Source: Casuarina equisetifolia (lineage: Eukaryota; Streptophyta; Magnoliopsida; Fagales; Casuarinaceae). Taken from it: a DNA stretch of 64,000 nt. Positions 1 through 10,990 of this stretch are shown here, piece by piece (the first letter of the stretch is position 1; every line of letters starts with the position of its first letter). Under the pieces are notes generated by a model, which saw only the letters and a program-made list of their open reading frames with translations, was not told where the DNA came from and ran no database searches. Where the stretch lies: positions 26,115,491-26,179,490 of the forward strand of contig CM052361.1 in the NCBI GenBank assembly GCA_028551475.1. The letters are read 5' to 3'. Position numbers and translations under genes: made by a program.

Positions 1-129
1 AATCTAAGCCCATTCTCTTCATAATTGGAGTAGAGTTATTTTTATGTCTTTTACTTGGTAGTTGAATATTGTATCTTGTTTTCTATTTTCTGTTTCCTGG
101 TTCTTGAATCTGTTTAATCCAAATCCATC

Positions 130-512
130 CAGAAACCTCAATTGATTCCTGAAGGGAGCTTGTATTCCAATTTGAAATCAATTTACATCCCTACAAACTA
201 GCTCCGAGTGGGATGGGATGGGTTTTCCAAAATCTCCCCATTCTCAGAGATGTGGGGATTGACGGCAAGTTTGATAATCTGGAGTCCATTTCAAAGATGC
301 AGTTTCTCCCCTGCAGGTTGACCACTCTCCCTGCTACATTTAAAATCTTGGACAATAAAGGACTTCAACATCTCAGTGGTCTTATAACAAGCTCAGGTAC
401 ATTCCAGAATTGGGTCTATCTGCTTTCGTTTCCATTCTGGAAATCCATGGGTGAGCCTAAGCTTGTATATTTCATACTCCTTCTGTCTCTGAAACGACTA
501 GTTACTATGTGA
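130..512 (+). pseudogene. CNL C-terminal LRR relic, copy a
   Basis: This is a remnant of the last LRR exon of a CNL resistance gene. From about 213 it reads MGWVFQNLPILRDVGIDGKF, followed by an NLES..MQFLP..LTTL stretch and a DNKGLQHLSGL repeat. That order matches the C-terminal LRRs of the two longer CNL pseudogenes in the window (33870-34292 and 58132-58484). It breaks off before the family's usual CPLLEKQW ending and runs into unrelated sequence. The preceding ~120 bp is T-rich and resembles an intron end; it is shared with the relics near 1090 and 34770. There is no NBS domain upstream in the window, so this is a tail-only duplicate. The family call is firm; exon edges are uncertain. Confidence 0.65.
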
Positions 513-524
513 TTGTCCAGAGCA

Positions 525-957
525 TGAGTTGTTTCCTGAAGGAGGGTTGCCTTCCAGTCTAACGGATACAACAACTGACTACAAATTTGGTGGGAGCTGA
601 ATGGGATGGGGTTTGCGGAACCTCACCTCCCTTAGAGATTTGATGATTTATGGCTGTTGTGATTCTAAAGATTTGAGATCATTTCCAGCGATGCAGTTGC
701 TTCTCCCCACTTTAACCAATCTTGGCATCTCCGATTTTCCAAATTTGAAATCTTTGGGCGAGAAAGCGCTTCAACACCTTACTGCTTGTAAAAAATTAGA
801 GATCAAGGACTGCCCTAAGCTCAAGTATTTGGCAAAACAGAGGTTGCCTCCCTTTCTTTCCGTTGTTGAAATATCCGACTGCCTCTTTTTGGTGAAACAA
901 TGTCAAAGCAAAAACAGGAAGAAATTGTGCAAGATTGCTTACATTCAAAGGATATAG
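525..957 (+). pseudogene. CNL C-terminal LRR relic, copy b
   Basis: A second tail-only LRR fragment lies directly after copy a. It contains a degenerate EGGLPSSL segment, a stop just before 601, and then an open stretch of 118 residues. This has LRR-like spacing (LTNLGISDFPNLKSLGEKAL, KKLEIKDCPKLKYLAKQRLP) and ends in the family's usual basic C-terminus (CQSKNRKKLCKIAYIQRI, stop at 955-957). The ending is complete, so this is the true end of a former gene. The closest relatives in the window are 33870-34292 and 35340-35510. Whether the 118-aa piece is ever translated is unknown. Confidence 0.65.
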
Positions 958-1089
958 GTGGATGGTGAATGGATTGAATGAGCTAAAAGTCAAGTACAGG
1001 TACATATACTTTTGATTTCACAAATTCTGCAATATACTTGTCCTCTGTTTTATACTTGCTTGATTGTTATCTTACATTCATGAAAATTT

Positions 1090-1619
1090 GGGTGAGGACA
1101 AACAAAACGTGTTGGAATATAAACCCATTCTCTCATAATTGGGGTAGAGTTATTTTTATGTTTTCTACTTGGTTGTTGAATTTTGTTTTCTGTCTCTTGA
1201 ATCTGTTGAAGAGGGCCTGCCTTCCAATTTGTAATCAATTTACATCCTCTACAAACTAGCTGCGAGTCAGATGGGATGGGTTTTTCAAAATCTCCCCATT
1301 GTCAGAGATGTGGGTATTGACAGCAAGTTTGAAGATCTGGAGTGGTCCAGAGACGCAGTTTCTCCCCTCTAGGCTGAACATTCTATGTATTGGCTACCTA
1401 CAAAGTTTGAAATCGTCAGACAGTAAGGCACTTCAACACCTCAGTGCTCTTAAAAGTTTGTATTTCATCTACTGCCCCAAGCTCAAGTGCATTCCAGAAC
1501 AGGGGCTACCTATTTCCGTTTGCATTCTAGATATTGATCAGTGTCCCTTTCTATTAAAACGGTTTCAAAGTAGAAGAACAAAGAAATGGCACTGCATTCC
1601 TCCTTTCAATGTGCTATGA
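1090..1619 (+). pseudogene. CNL C-terminal LRR relic, copy c
   Basis: This is the third tandem copy of the terminal LRR region. An intron-like T-rich leader (about 1090-1210) precedes a segment corresponding to PEGGLPSNLQSI. From about 1271 the MGWVFQNLP motif follows. The 1299-1619 frame carries KALQHLSALKSLYFIYCPKL, a PEQGLP segment and the terminal RFQSRRTKKWHCI tail, with a stop at 1617-1619. The frame changes between the MGWVFQ segment and the 1299 frame, so it is a pseudogene. Copies a, b and c repeat at about 400-650 bp spacing, which fits local unequal exchange. Confidence 0.65.
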
Positions 1620-1636
1620 GTTAGGGATGAGTTAAA

Positions 1637-1772
1637 TGAATGAGCTAGAATACTACTTTTACTGGTGCTAGATACTTTTTAACCTACTAATTCCTCTATG
1701 AATTACAATCTATGAGCTAAAAATCTAACTTTTGCTTGTGCTTGATACTTTTTAACCCACTAATTCCTCTAT
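1637..1772. repeat. Short local duplication in the LRR tail
   Basis: GATACTTTTTAAC-CACTAATTCCTCTAT-type sequence occurs at 1671 and again at 1744, an offset of 73 bp. It lies in the 3' flanking module of LRR relic c. Confidence 0.6.
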
Positions 1773-2615
1773 CTATCTTCTCTGTTTTCCTTGATTGCAA
1801 TCTTTCCCTTTATGAATTACTAAATAGATTCAGCCAACTACCCCTTGTACTCCTTCGGTGCACAAGACTAATTTTTATCGACACTCTTTCCACATGCCAT
1901 CTCATTTAATTATAGAGAATTGCTGTATGTTTGTTGTTGATTCTATTTTTCAAGCTATTTATGATTAGCCATGTGCAGTGAAATCCGGATGTAAATAGAA
2001 TCCCATTGTATCAATATTGACAAGAGGTTGAGGAACATATTGGATATCTTATTCCACTACAATGCAGATATAATTCACTAGATGATTAGAATAATTCCTT
2101 TTGAATCAAATTTTCATGGATGGACTACTTCTCTAGTTATTTTAAGAACCTTCTGACTAAGCCAGGCACAAAATGTTTGTACATGATGTGGATGTTTTAG
2201 CTTCTTTTTAATTGCCAATTTCTCAATTCTTTAATGGATTCTTTATATGTGTCTGTTCGAATCATTTTAATGATTAGGAAACACACCATTACAGAATAAT
2301 TCATATAGAGGAAATTATTGATATTCTCCCGCTTATGGAGCAGAGTTTGGTGTTCTTGCCTTAATTTGGGTAAAGTTCTTTGTAATTCACGGAACTATTT
2401 GGGCTGCAAGACTTAGGATTGCAAAGTATGGTGGTAGCTTTTGTTTCTGCTTGCTTTAGGTGCTACTTCCAACAAGTGAATGGGATGAGCACAAGTCTTT
2501 CTAAAGAAATGATGAAGAAAGTAGAATATGAGATTGAATTAGAGAAGTTGCTGATTACATTTGCTTGGATTTGGACCAGTGATTCATTCAATATCGCATA
2601 AGAATGGCTTATCTA
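1640..2615 (+). repeat. R-gene 3' tail module, copy 1
   Basis: This is the downstream flank of a CNL tail. It has a segment like the GCTTGCTTGATTGC..TTATGAATTAC sequence found after other CNL tails. At 2455-2590 a conserved block follows, starting TTTAGGTGCTACTTCCAACAAG and continuing through an AATATGAGATTGAATTAGAG segment. The same blocks follow the other CNL tails near 3410, 38370 and 59110. AG before the block and GTACATATAC downstream of LRR stops suggest spliced 3'-UTR exons. A 60-residue open stretch at 2419-2601 probably reflects this non-coding exon. Confidence 0.5.
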
Positions 2616-2844
2616 TATTCTAGATACAAGATTTGGTTCTTTGTAGTTTTAAAGTCTTTTAGTCAAACATTTATTTTTGGGAGCTATGTAAATAGAGATA
2701 ACCTATTGATATCTATGTTCTTTGTTCGACTATTGACAAGTTATGCTGACTATTAATTTTCTTTGTTTGATTGTCCCTTGCTAGAAAAGGAAAGAAACAG
2801 CACAATATTTCTAAAGTTAAAACAAATTTGGTTTAATGGTGAGT

Positions 2845-3560
2845 TGATGGAATGAGCTAGAAGTTTGGCTTTTACAGGTACATATACTTTTAACCTTCTA
2901 ATTTGTCAATATATTTATCTCCTTGCTTTAGGCTTTCTCAATTGCTATCTTTACCTTCATGAATTACCATACAGGTTTAGTCAAGTGCACCTTGCGTTAG
3001 ATCGATATGTAACACCAATATTTTCTGACACACAAGTCCATATGCTACCCTATTTGGATACATTACAAATACAATTCACTTGATTAATAGAATAATTACT
3101 TTCAATAACATTTATGAAGACCAAAGAATTATCTAGTTATTTTAATAACCTTTTGACTATAACACCAACTTTGTTTTGACGCGCTAAGGCATTCTTCATA
3201 TGTGTGTTTATTGAAATTATGTTTATTACATTGGAAACAGCACCACAGAGCAGTACGTGTGGAGAAATTATCAACTTCTTCCCATTAAGGAGCAAAGTTT
3301 GGTACTCTTGCCTTAGTCTAGGTAAAGTTCTCTACAATTTGTAAAGTTTACTTAGATTGCAGAACTCGAGAAGGTAAAGTAAGCCTTTGTTTCTTTTTTG
3401 GCGTGCTTTAGGTGTTACTTCCAACAACCAAATGGGGTGAAAGTAACTCTTATTAAAGCAAATGATCAAGAAAATATAGAAAGTGAGATTAAATTAGAGG
3501 AGGTAGTTACATCTGCTTGGACCTGAATCAAGGATGCATTCTTTGTCACAAAAGAATTCC
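2845..3560 (+). repeat. R-gene 3' tail module, copy 2
   Basis: This is a tandem repeat of the preceding module about 1.2 kb downstream. It has an ACAGGTACATATAC donor-like site near 2873, the TTTAGGCTTTCTCAATTGC block near 2930, and the GGTGTTACTTCCAACAACCAAATG block at 3411. No LRR coding sequence precedes it, so only the tail was duplicated or retained. Confidence 0.5.
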
Positions 3561-3839
3561 AACTGCAGTGTTTGGTTCTTTATAGTTTCAATATCTTTTA
3601 GCTAAACGTCGATTTTTGAAAGCTATAAATGGATATGAAGCATTGATGGATTGTTACTAATTGTTTCTCATTTAATGCATAGTATTATTCATAGATAATG
3701 CCATTTTCGTCCCTTTCTTATTCATAACAAGAGATTATGAAGTAGTTCAACCCAAACTCTGTGGTTTAAAGTTCTTATCGTGGGCTGCAATAGCAAGTTG
3801 TTTTGCTGTTTATAGTCAATAGGATAGTGTAGCCATGTT

Positions 3840-4150
3840 CCCCCGACTTTGAAGCCTATCCTTTCTACTTCACAAAGTCGAGTATTTTCACGTTTCTTTC
3901 CCTTAGTTTTTTTGGGACGAAGACTTGCCCATAAGCACGAGCCTGCCATAAAGGATTACTTATAGCACTCTCTGCTCCAGTGCCACTAATCCTTATCCTT
4001 GTCCTTGAAATTAGAAGACAAGCAGTTGAAAAAAGTAAATTTTAGGACAAATACAAACTCTTGATAATTCTTGCAGAACAACTTTGCTTGTTAAAACTTG
4101 GAAAGATTAGAATCACGACTGCTGTTATAATCCCTTCCGCATCCTAGAGG
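3840..4150 (+). repeat. Dispersed unknown repeat SR-A, copy 1
   Basis: This is one of four related copies (also 6330-6800, 8030-8275, 61330-61740). Shared landmarks are TTTTCACGTTTCTTTCCCTT, a GGGAAGAAGA..TGCCCAT..GCA segment, AATCCTTATCCTTGTCCTTG, and a downstream AAATTTTAG-ACAA-TAC-AACTC segment. I do not recognise a protein. Short open frames differ between copies, so this is probably a non-coding duplicated flank or an old mobile element. Confidence 0.5.
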
Positions 4151-4864
4151 CGATTTAACAGGAAGAAAAATTTTGAATTCTTAAAATCATGTTAAAACAG
4201 ATCAAAAGCTTTAACAAGTCTTTTAGATGTTTGGGGAAAAAATATTCATATAGTATGATATTATGGAGTTTTTATAAAGCAGAGAAAAAGGAAAGTTTTT
4301 TTCTTTTATGAAGTTTTTTCTTTGGGAAATTTTCAATAAGTTCTTGAATTTTGTCACTTTTGAATCTTCAGCTGCCACCTAAAAGTCCATTGTTAGCCAA
4401 TCGGGTTTTTTAAGACGTGCTTGGAAGTGAGAGTAAGCAAAGTAATTACATTTTTCTTGCTAAAGTCATAGAACCAGAAATATTTTCTTTACCGTTTTCT
4501 ATTTTGTTTTTCTTTTCCTCCTTGGACACCTGAAATTATAAAATAATTAAAGGTTCATTAAAAATGACATGGTACAACAACTAAATGTTTTAAAATGTTA
4601 TAGAAAATCACCCTCCACATCAACATTAAATGCAGGTTTCTGTCACTCTGGGTTTTTTTTTTCTTTTCTTTTTTGTTCTTTTTTTTTTTTTATGGTAAGA
4701 AATCAATAAGTTATCATGACGTGAACTGTATTGTTTTACGTTCAAACTACATTATTATCATTATTTTTCTAATCTTCTTATAAAAATTCTTCGATTGTCT
4801 GTATTTTGCTTGAAGAAGATGATTTAGTTGATCAATTCACATTAACTTTCATGTCGACTTGAAT
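4151..4864. other. AT-rich intergenic stretch
   Basis: AT-rich DNA with poly-T runs near 4650-4695. I see no gene or repeat that I can name. Confidence 0.4.
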
Positions 4865-5105
4865 AAAAATTGTGAGATAGCTGGAGAGGTAGGTTTGCGG
4901 TATAGACGACATGCTTATCAGGCGAGGGGAGAGATTGTTGAACTGATGTGTTGATGGAAAAACTGAAAATGTGATTCCTTTTATCCTCTAGATAAATTAA
5001 GAGATGAAGATTGTTGGTCATTATTTACAAACCATGCATTCAACAATTATAATTTTGAGACAAAAATTCACAATTAGAAGATTTGGGCAAACAAATTGTA
5101 ATTTA
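4865..5105 (+). pseudogene. NBS-ARC fragment of a CNL, with flank
   Basis: Two resistance-gene pieces are joined here. Bases about 4870-4980 match the CNL-3 upstream flank near 53890-53990 (the GTGAGATAGC-GGAGAGGTAGG segment and the following TTGTTGATGGAAAA block). Bases about 4987-5105 match CNL-3 at about 55565-55670, which encodes the DKDCWSLFTNHAFHNYNF region between RNBS-B and GLPL. Joining the 5' flank directly to mid-NBS means the N-terminus and P-loop are deleted. There are no LRRs. It is a dead fragment, but it shows that a further CNL copy once lay here. Confidence 0.6.
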
Positions 5106-6329
5106 TATCATCTAAATTTGAGCCCTAAATGTATATCTATTCAAAAGGTTATTGTAATGACTTACCATTTTTATAAATTAAATTTTTAAATAAAGTCTAA
5201 ATGGGATCAAACCTTTGCTACAAACAAAATGTTGAACGCATTAAACTAAATCAGCAGTAAGGAAAAAAAAAAAGCTTTCGGCAAGATGGTACAAAATTAT
5301 AACATGGGAGCCGAAACTCTGGCAGTTTAGGCCCTCGACTTTTGTCACCGGAATAGACAGCAATCTCGAGTGCATTCGATAGGATCAGTGGATCAATTTG
5401 GGGGGCAAAAGATGGTAATCGGGAGCAAGTTCTGTATGGTAAAAGTCGTAATAACAGATGAGAAGATCCCCCTGGAGGCATCATCTTGTTTTCTAGGACT
5501 TTCTTACGAATATTGAAGTTTAATTAGCCTAATAATAACTAATTACAGTAAAGAATTTGAGCATGAAATCTGTTCTAGTGCAAGTTGGTCGCAAACAAAG
5601 GAGGTGTGTACTAATAATTCCACAAGTTTAAATGAGCTGAAGCGCAGTGTGAGGCCTGAATGTAAGTGGACCTTGGACGACCCAAAACCAAACTAAAAGA
5701 GAACGAGAAAGATAGAAAGATTGCTGCAAAATCAGCTGCTTGGAGACTCTCTTGGCGTTGGCTCTGAGGTTTAAGAGTCCCACACAAGTGCAAAAACAGC
5801 ATAACTTAATATCTTTACTTTTTTTAAAAAAAAGTTTAATATTGACAAGTTATCTTTAAAAAATTAGTTGTTTAGAAGATAATTATATTCTTATCAAAAA
5901 GAATAATGATTTTATCTTTGTAATTAATTTAAACTCCAGAATTAACACTAATTTCATAGGTCTGTTGAATAAAGTCAGACCTTAAAGTATGATTTAACTA
6001 CGAAATACTTCTCTAATATCAATCGTAAAAATTATAACTTTACTTCAAACTAATTATAAAGAAAGAATCAAGCAACTCTAGAGGAAAACTTCCATTTCAA
6101 AAACATTCTTTGCATAGGGTGGTTGAATTTTCAGGGCCCGCCTTTGAACCTTCTATACCATAATTAAACAATTCGACAGGATTTAAAACTATCATTACTG
6201 TACATTTGTGCATCAACCTGATTGATCATGAATTGGATGGAACATCTGATTTTCTACCGACTTGTGAAGTTGGCGCTAGGTGTGTGCAATCTGAACAGAG
6301 AAAGCTTCCAGCCTCAACCTTCTCTCATT
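5106..6329. other. Intergenic, nothing recognised
   Basis: About 1.2 kb with no supported gene. Two short minus-strand open stretches (5251-5484 and 5611-5802) show no recognisable domain, and I do not call them genes. Confidence 0.4.
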
Positions 6330-6800
6330 GACACTAAAGTTCTTTTGTTGGATTTCTGAACCTTGAAAATTAAATATTAACTAAATTTTGAGTAACTTAA
6401 GAAAAGCCATAGTTATCATATATGGAAGTGTTATGTTAAATTGCTTATGCCGCTCTTATTAGTTGACTAGTAATTAAATCTGTATGGCCATTTTGCTTTA
6501 TATTCCTTTATTCACAATCATGTAGGCACAAGGAGGAGTACCCATTTCATATGGAAAAGAGTTGACCGGACTGGATAACCCTGTCCTCTAGACTTGATTC
6601 TGGAGCTTATCCTTTCCGCTCCATGAATCAAACCTCTTCACATTTCTTTCTTTGCTTGCTGAGAAGAAAGGACTGCTTAAGAAGTCCGCAAGTCACATAT
6701 GTCTCCACTCGTTGTCCTTGAAATAAGTTGACAAGAGTAGGTGTATAAGTAAATTTTAGCACAAGTACGAACTCCTTTGCGTAACAAAACCATTTTTTTC
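6330..6800 (+). repeat. Dispersed unknown repeat SR-A, copy 2
   Basis: Homologous to 61330-61740 over its whole length: the AAGCCATAGTTATC segment, GGCCATTTTGCTTTATATT, the CACATTTCTTTCTTTGCTTG block, and AAATTTTAGCACAAGTACGAACTC. It lacks part of the GCCCATGAGCATG segment kept by copies 1 and 3. Confidence 0.5.
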
Positions 6801-7079
6801 CTTGAAGATTGAATATTCTTTTAGTTCAGTCCCCATAAAATTTGTATAGTATAGGTGTTAAAATAACACCGTAAAGTTGTTATTCAAAGATTCTATTAGA
6901 AATTTAAATGCCATCTTTTTCCCTTTGCGCACAAATAAAAGATTGGTAGGAAATTTTGCTTAAAACAAGAGAATGTATTAAATTTCATATGAGAAGTATA
7001 AAATCTGAAAGTAATTTATAAAATGATGAATTTCTCAATTTAAGAGTTTTAAGTTACATATAGATTATTTTTATAATTT

Positions 7080-8000
7080 TTAATAACAAAAGCAATTTGA
7101 CCTCATTAATTTTGTTTTCCCACACTCCAATGGACCATTGTCTCCGTGATCAAAATCTCTCCCTCTCGGTTTCAGGTTTTCTTTGTGCGCTGGTTGTTCG
7201 ATTCTCGTCCATTTAATAAAGCAATGTCCATGGAATCTTAAACTTCTATAACATCTGCTTGCTTCAGTGTTTGGATATTCCCAGGAAAGTCCAAGAAATG
7301 ACATGGTACTCTTGGTCTTCCAACTTATGAAAACGCCTGTTAAAGGTTCTTTCCGTTTCACGTCAAGAGTTATGGCTTTCGAATTCAGCGAATGTTCTCT
7401 GGAGCTATTCAATCTTTGAGGCTTTACATTGTCAATGTAGCAACTGAGAAGGTATCTCCATGGCAAAAGGTATTTCTGATCAAAGAGACTAAAGGTTACT
7501 GAAAGGTCTGTTTGAGCTGAAATTGAAAATACAGCGCGCGGGTATCACTTGAATGGATTGCTTGCGAATGTAGAACAGAGCTCGAAAACAAATATAATAT
7601 TGGACTTTTGCGGACTGTGCAACTGTTGTTTGATTCTAGTTCATCTTCAAAAGCAATGTCCATGGAATCTTCAGTTTCCTCTCTTTCACATTTAGTGTGC
7701 TTTTGGTTTTGTCGCTTGGTTTCTCTTTCTTACTGCGGTAGGGCGTTGATGGCCTTCCAGTCACTCGGCGCGAGAAGGCTTCGAAGAAAATGCCTTCTGA
7801 AGCTACTGAATAATCGAAGTTGAAGCGTCAATTCATGTCGCAACTGACGTGGTATTTCCCATGGCAGCGGAATTCTCAAGATCACAGTGATTACAGGTTG
7901 GTCCTGAGAAGCTAAAAGTGACACGTGAGAGATAGAAAGATTGGTTGAAAGATGAAGTAAATTTTCTAATTAAACCCCCAGAAAGGTCTCCATGTATTGG
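7080..8000. repeat. Scrambled R-gene 5' flanking modules
   Basis: This region is a patchwork of sequences also seen upstream of CNL-2 and CNL-3 and elsewhere. CATTAATTTTGTTTTCCCACACTCCA (7105 on) resembles 54437-54460. The 7608-7745 block (TGTGCAACTGTTGTTTGATTCT, CAAAAGCAATGTCCATGGAATCTT) recurs at 40605-40700. The open frames here (a 128-residue minus-strand frame at 7080-7466, a 71-residue plus-strand frame at 7608-7823) have no recognisable domain and lie in repeat DNA, so I treat them as non-coding. Confidence 0.45.
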
Positions 8001-8029
8001 TTTATAGGCGTTAAATCGACTTGAAGTAT

Positions 8030-8275
8030 GAAATTAGGGCTCCAGTCGGCCTGCAACTTGGTTGCCCTCAATCAAAATCAAGTCTTTTCAACTTTCTGTC
8101 CCTCTGTTTGTTTGGGAAGAAGATTCGCCCATGAGCATGGGCCTGCCATGAGGGATTCCTTAAGGAATTTGCGTGCCCGATATGCCTCCAAATCTTATCC
8201 TTGTTCTTGGAATGAGAAACTTGGCAAGACTAGAACCACAGCAACTCTCATGATTCCTCCGCCTCAATGATTCTC
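8030..8275 (+). repeat. Dispersed unknown repeat SR-A, copy 3
   Basis: Contains the CAATCAAAATCAAGTCTTTTCA block, the GGGAAGAAGATTCGCCCATGAGC block and the ATGCCTCCAAATCTTATCCTTG block shared with copies 1, 2 and 4. An 80-residue frame covers it but is not conserved between copies. Confidence 0.5.
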
Positions 8276-8539
8276 TCTTTTTCTTTCGTGTTGGATTTTG
8301 GTTTTACTCTTGTTTCTTATCTTTTCGTCGGTGGGACGACCGTGAAGGTCATGTCAATGAATCACATTTTGAATATGATTGTAATATGCTGCTTTATTGT
8401 AATTTGCGGTCCTTCTAACATTTCTTTCACCTTTTGAAAGTTCATACTCCAGAAATCAACGAATCATATTCTAAAGCAAGAGGAAGTTCATATTCGCTTT
8501 AAAACGTTACATCTAATGCCAGTTCGTGGGTCTCCACTT

Positions 8540-9470
8540 GACACTCATTAATTTGTTTTCCTACACTCCAGTAGACTGTTCCAGTTCTAAACTCTGAGGA
8601 CCATATGGTCCTATTGCGTGTTAGGATCGTTCCTGAAGATCATGTTTTCATTTATTTTTTTATTTTTTAATAGGAAATAGGGATGAAAAGATTTTAAAAA
8701 TTTATTAGAAAAGGGAGACTAAGACCCCTCGGATGCCGATGCTTGTATGGGGATTCATGCAATAAGTGTCCGTCAGTGGCCACAACAAGTAATGCCTCGT
8801 CAATATCTCAAAAGACTACTTGAATTTAAAGATGGCTTGAAGCGACTTGTTAAAAGGCAATGTGAAAATATGATCGTTGGTGAAAAACTGTACGACGTAG
8901 CCCTCCTTCGATTTGAGAAGCCAGAGGAGATGAGGAGGTTCTTCGTACGAAAACATCTTCGATATACACTCTAAAAACTCCAATTCCGTTTGATCCTAGG
9001 ATGCCATCCGTTCACTCTAGGAAAGAAGATATGGAAGTAAAGAACCATGACTTAGATAGATCATGACTACTACCCATCTTAGGGAACAATCATCATTTTT
9101 ACCTCCCGTTTCTTCCAAGAAGGAATGCTTAAAAGTTCTCAATATCTGTACCTTCTGCTTGCTTCAGTGATTGAATATTCACAGGAGAGTCAAAATTTCA
9201 ACAAGTCTTTGCATTTGAACAAATAATACGAAAGTAATAACGTAAAAAGTGATTTTAGTTCAAAAGGCAACTGAAAATGAGAAGGTATTCTTGCTATTCC
9301 AACTCAATGAATACCCCTCTCTAAAGGGCTTCTCAAACACATGGAAATTTTCTTTAAGTTCGGCATATGCTTTTTGGGTTATTAAATATCTGAGGTTGTA
9401 GAATTAATTAATGGATCCTTCAGATCACGAGGACCTCAGGTTGGATCGAGACTAAAAAGCTTAAGTGGCA
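8540..9470 (+). repeat. Flanking module with conserved short frame
   Basis: A mosaic of R-gene flanking sequence. From 8747 an open frame encodes MPRQYLKRLLEFKDGLKRLV followed by KRQCENMI. The same DNA block recurs at 22050-22140 and 48540-48620 with other surroundings. The stretch from about 9000 to 9460 (GGAACAATCATCATTTTTAC, TTCCAAGAAGGAATGC, ACTCAATGAATACCCCTCTC) recurs at 22420-23460, where a solo LTR splits it. I do not recognise the small frame as any known protein. Confidence 0.45.
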
Positions 9471-9720
9471 AGTGAGGGAGTGCAATTTGAGCTGAAATTG
9501 AAAATACAGACCACGCGGTAGGGAATTTAGAACCTCGAGGGAATTCTTTGGTGACGTAAAAGAAAGTTAGTAAAAGATACTCATATATTATATAATTTTT
9601 ATAAAACAGTGTAAGGTGAAACACAGTTTTTTTTTTTTTTTTTTCTCTAGGACAGTGGAAAGAAGAGCTGTCTCGGACCTGTGCTAGGGAGTTGAAAAGA
9701 CAGGCGGTCGGGAAAGATGG
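9470..9720. repeat. Dispersed flanking repeat (AGCTGTCTCGGAC type)
   Basis: Contains GAGCTGAAATTGAAAATACAG, GTAAAAGATACTCATATATT and GAGCTGTCTCGGAC. The same ordered motifs recur near 23480-23610, 43590-43700 and 50690-50890. A minus-strand 139-residue frame crosses a poly-T run here and is not credible as a gene. Confidence 0.5.
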
Positions 9721-10279
9721 ACAAATAGAACCAAAGAAGTAACAAGAATATAACAAAAGATACAAGAAAGATAATGCTAGAGCAACAACTGATAAATACC
9801 ATGAAAAATGGTTTAAATATAAATGAGAAAATGAGATAAATAATAGTAGAAGCAACTTTAATACAAACTTATATGAAACAAAAATAATGACATAAAAAAC
9901 AGTTTAAAAGCCGTTATTGCGAGGCCTAAATGTCTTGTTACATCTTTACAACACATTGGAGAAGTAGTTGAACATACCTTAAGACTTTTTTTCAAACATA
10001 TTTTATAGGCTATTAGTATTTATGATAGTTGGATGGTGTAGATAAGATCTATTCTATAATCTACCGATCATTATATCCATGCAGGCTTTTAGCATGACCT
10101 TATCTTTATGATTTTGGATGGTAGCTTCTTGTCTTGATGTGGGCACCAATATTGAAGAGAGCAATACTCATTTTTCTAAGGTTTGACTTGTGTGCTGCTT
10201 TCTTGAGACAAGTCATGGATGGTTGGTAAAGTGCATACTTCAACACACGAAAGCCATATATAAATTCCTTTCAATCTTG

Positions 10280-10668
10280 GTTATTCATGTAGGAATAAAA
10301 TTTGTCTCCATGAACATTATGTGAACAGTATTCATGAATAATGATCACCATGAAATGACCATTATATCCTTACCACAAGCATTGATTCCATATATTGAGC
10401 CCAATATACATAATTTAAGTTAAAGGAGGGACTTAGCCAATATATCATAAAATGTACTTACTAAATAGTTCTGATATATCACAATTCTATAAAGTGCACT
10501 AAAGCCCACATTGGCTAACACCATACTTCCAATCAAGGTCAAAACTTATCTAATTAACTGAACTAATATTTATTACATCAATATACCGTCATAAGAGAAT
10601 TATTTATGCTCATTGATAAAGCCCACATTACATGAGCTTACAAAATATGCTGACAATTCACTCATTAT
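10280..10668 (-). repeat. Probable degenerate LTR-related insertion
   Basis: A neighbouring duplicate at 48070-48110 runs straight from TTTCAATCTTGATCATTCAT to ACGCTCATTG. Here about 385 bp is inserted between the equivalent points. The reverse complement shares pieces with the solo LTR at 22434-23121 (an AATGTGGGCTT-like start and an AAGTCCCTCCTTT segment). I infer a diverged relative of that LTR in opposite orientation. Its exact ends and target duplication could not be fixed. Confidence 0.35.
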
Positions 10669-10990
10669 GCTCATTGGCGTGGGGTGTATGAATCAAATGA
10701 GATGGCAAATGATTGCTACTGCTTACATTAAATAAATAGATCATTTGGTTTTGATACAAACGCAAACCAACATGAATGTTACAGAAAACAAACAAGGACA
10801 ATAAGCCTTGCTTATCTCCGAGACAGTCCATTGATCATCATCCAATCTCCTTCCACCTTCCTCCACCGTGAAAGCTCCACGGCAGGCTCCGGCGAATAGA
10901 TGTATGTTTTTTGAGAGGAGATTAATCCAGTGGTTTTGCATCAACGTCAAGGGTTCATCCATTTTTGTGCCATGAAAAAACTCCAATGAT
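10669..10990. repeat. Duplicated segment D, copy 1
   Basis: Matches 48115-48410: AAATGAGATGGCAAAT-ATTGCTAC, CAAACC-ACATGAATGTTA, AACAAACAAGGACAAT, then GATCATCA-CCAATC-CCTTC and the CTCCAC-GTGAA-GCTCC segment. Minus-strand frames in both copies share a GAFTVE-GGRR motif, but the rest diverges. I cannot tell whether it is a gene 3' end or just repeat DNA. Confidence 0.4.

Noticed and set aside
5251..5802. Two minus-strand frames of 77 and 63 codons
   Set aside because: No domain, no homologue in the window and no splice context; size is expected by chance.
7080..7466. 128-codon minus-strand frame
   Set aside because: It lies in a mosaic of duplicated non-coding flank sequence and has no recognisable domain.
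9436..9855. 139-codon minus-strand hydrophobic frame
   Set aside because: The sequence is low complexity across a poly-T run inside a dispersed repeat; hydrophobicity follows from A/T composition.
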